Translations under genes and position numbers: made by a program | Shown here: piece after piece, positions 63,185 to 64,000 of the stretch | Numbering within the stretch: the stretch's first letter is position 1 | Layout: every line of letters starts with the position of its first letter | The notes under the pieces: generated by a model | The model's input: the letters and a program-made list of their open reading frames with translations, nothing else | What the model was told of the DNA's origin: nothing | Database searches by the model: none | Origin: Actimicrobium sp047621665 | GTDB lineage: Bacteria; Pseudomonadota; Gammaproteobacteria; Burkholderiales; Burkholderiaceae_D | DNA: 64,000 nucleotides | NCBI GenBank assembly: GCA_047621665.1 | Contig: JBLHMB010000006.1 | Location: forward strand, 1-64,000 | Direction of reading: 5' to 3'

Positions 63185-64000
63185 GTGCCACCAATTGATT
63201 TGCTGTTTCGAAAACTTGCCTTCTTGATGCTGTTGTCATGCTGTCTGGTTCCGCTTACGGGGGCGACGGCTGCGCCGGTGCTCGAAGTCGTGTCATTCGG
63301 CATGGACGACGGGCGAGCCGGTAGTGCGATGGCGGCTGCACCGCGGGATTTTGTCTATGACGGTGTACTGGAAACCAACTCGCCTGCATCGACCTGGAGC
63401 GGGCCGATCCTGGTGGCGCCGAACGACACCTGGCAAACTATCCTGGCGCGCTCCCAGGCACCGGACAATGCCTGGACTACGCGTCTGACGCGGGCCGGCC
63501 GCCTTGACTGGCCACAGCGCCCGGTGCGCGGCAGCAAGGTCTGGATCGAATGGACTGACACCCATACGCCGCTGGCCGTGTTCTATTCTGTGTCGGCACG
63601 GCAGATGCTGATGGCCCGGATGATCGAGGGTGAGTTGCGTATCCGCGAGGCCATCCGTGACAGTAAACAGTTGCCGGTGCTGTCCGGTGGCGCGCTTTAT
63701 GTAGCGGCTGACACGATCGGTCTGCCGGAGGAAATTGTTGACCAGATGGTGGCGCTGTTTTCGGGAGAACTGGATTTTCATCGCGATCTTACGCAGGGAT
63801 TCAAGGGCACGGTGCTGTTCGAAATGCAGTTTGATGAAGGACAGATCGGACGGCCGGGGCGCATCCTCGCGGCTCGCCTGATAACCCCGCTGCGTACGCA
63901 TACGGCCTATCTGTTTGATGACGTGGCTGCCGGTGAACGGCACTATTTCGGTGCCGATGGTCATCCGGTACAGCAGACCTTTCTGCAATCGCCCATCCCT
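63185..64000 (+). CDS. M23-family metallopeptidase, N-terminal part only
   Basis: The frame is open from GTG 63185 to the window edge (272 codons), so the catalytic domain is beyond the end. GTG is chosen because it includes the Arg-Lys before the hydrophobic export helix (LAFLMLLSCCLVPL). The visible part has two OapA/LysM-like modules (DTWQTILARSQAPDNAW; then LEFH-type PVLSGGALYVAADTIGLPEEI) and ends near FLQSPIP, which in NlpD/Csd3-type murein endopeptidases immediately precedes the M23 domain. Likely a periplasmic peptidoglycan hydrolase. Confidence 0.75.
   Translation, partial: MPPIDLLFRKLAFLMLLSCCLVPLTGATAAPVLEVVSFGMDDGRAGSAMAAAPRDFVYDGVLETNSPASTWSGPILVAPNDTWQTILARSQAPDNAWTTRLTRAGRLDWPQRPVRGSKVWIEWTDTHTPLAVFYSVSARQMLMARMIEGELRIREAIRDSKQLPVLSGGALYVAADTIGLPEEIVDQMVALFSGELDFHRDLTQGFKGTVLFEMQFDEGQIGRPGRILAARLITPLRTHTAYLFDDVAAGERHYFGADGHPVQQTFLQSPIP

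Overview
The window is GC-rich bacterial DNA with densely packed genes. Gene content and codon use point to a betaproteobacterium of the Burkholderiales, probably Oxalobacteraceae. This is inferred from family content: a LapA-type adhesin followed by TolC, LapG and LapD genes, kynureninase, PHB enzymes, DctA and many c-di-GMP and two-component proteins. No rRNA, tRNA, CRISPR array or intact insertion sequence was seen.

Left part (1-9 kb). An AT-rich unidentified gene and two small minus-strand frames lie at the edge, next to a secreted two-discoidin-domain protein. A ykkC-family RNA matching the guanidine-I riboswitch (about 3551-3661) then precedes a tight six-gene operon: NMT1-type periplasmic binding protein, diiron desaturase-like hydroxylase, SDR dehydrogenase, creatininase-family amidohydrolase, metallo-beta-lactamase-fold hydrolase and a conserved protein of unknown function. 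No known guanidine carboxylase or exporter is present. This looks like an undescribed pathway for a guanidino compound and is the main discovery candidate.

Middle-left (9-23 kb). This part holds kynureninase, a PAS/GGDEF cyclase, a LytS/LytTR-type two-component pair, a Crp/Fnr regulator, a NarL-type regulator broken by a one-base frameshift with its CHASE/HisKA_3 kinase, 3-hydroxybutyrate dehydrogenase, a DUF2721 protein and the C4-dicarboxylate carrier DctA.

Middle (23-33 kb). A complete RND tripartite efflux operon is followed by type II NADH dehydrogenase, a NIPSNAP protein, a PHB-depolymerase-type esterase and a ribbon-helix-helix protein.

Lap biofilm system (32.7-41.5 kb and 59.5-63 kb). 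The giant adhesin has an N-terminal retention module with a TAAG protease site, seven cadherin-like repeats and a type I secretion signal. It is followed by an overlapping small frame with a second secretion-signal-like module, the outer-membrane channel, the LapG protease and the c-di-GMP receptor LapD. The inner-membrane ABC transporter and HlyD adaptor lie about 20 kb away.

Right part (41-64 kb). This holds tRNA-modification enzymes (TrhO, RluA family), a hybrid kinase-CheR-kinase signalling operon, a Pls/PosA-like single-module peptide synthetase with its own phosphopantetheinyl transferase and two upstream cytochromes c, LrgAB, a HicAB module whose toxin lacks a normal start codon, a [2Fe-2S] ferredoxin, phosphatidylserine decarboxylase, the Lap ABC/HlyD pair, and the start of an M23 peptidase that runs off the right edge.
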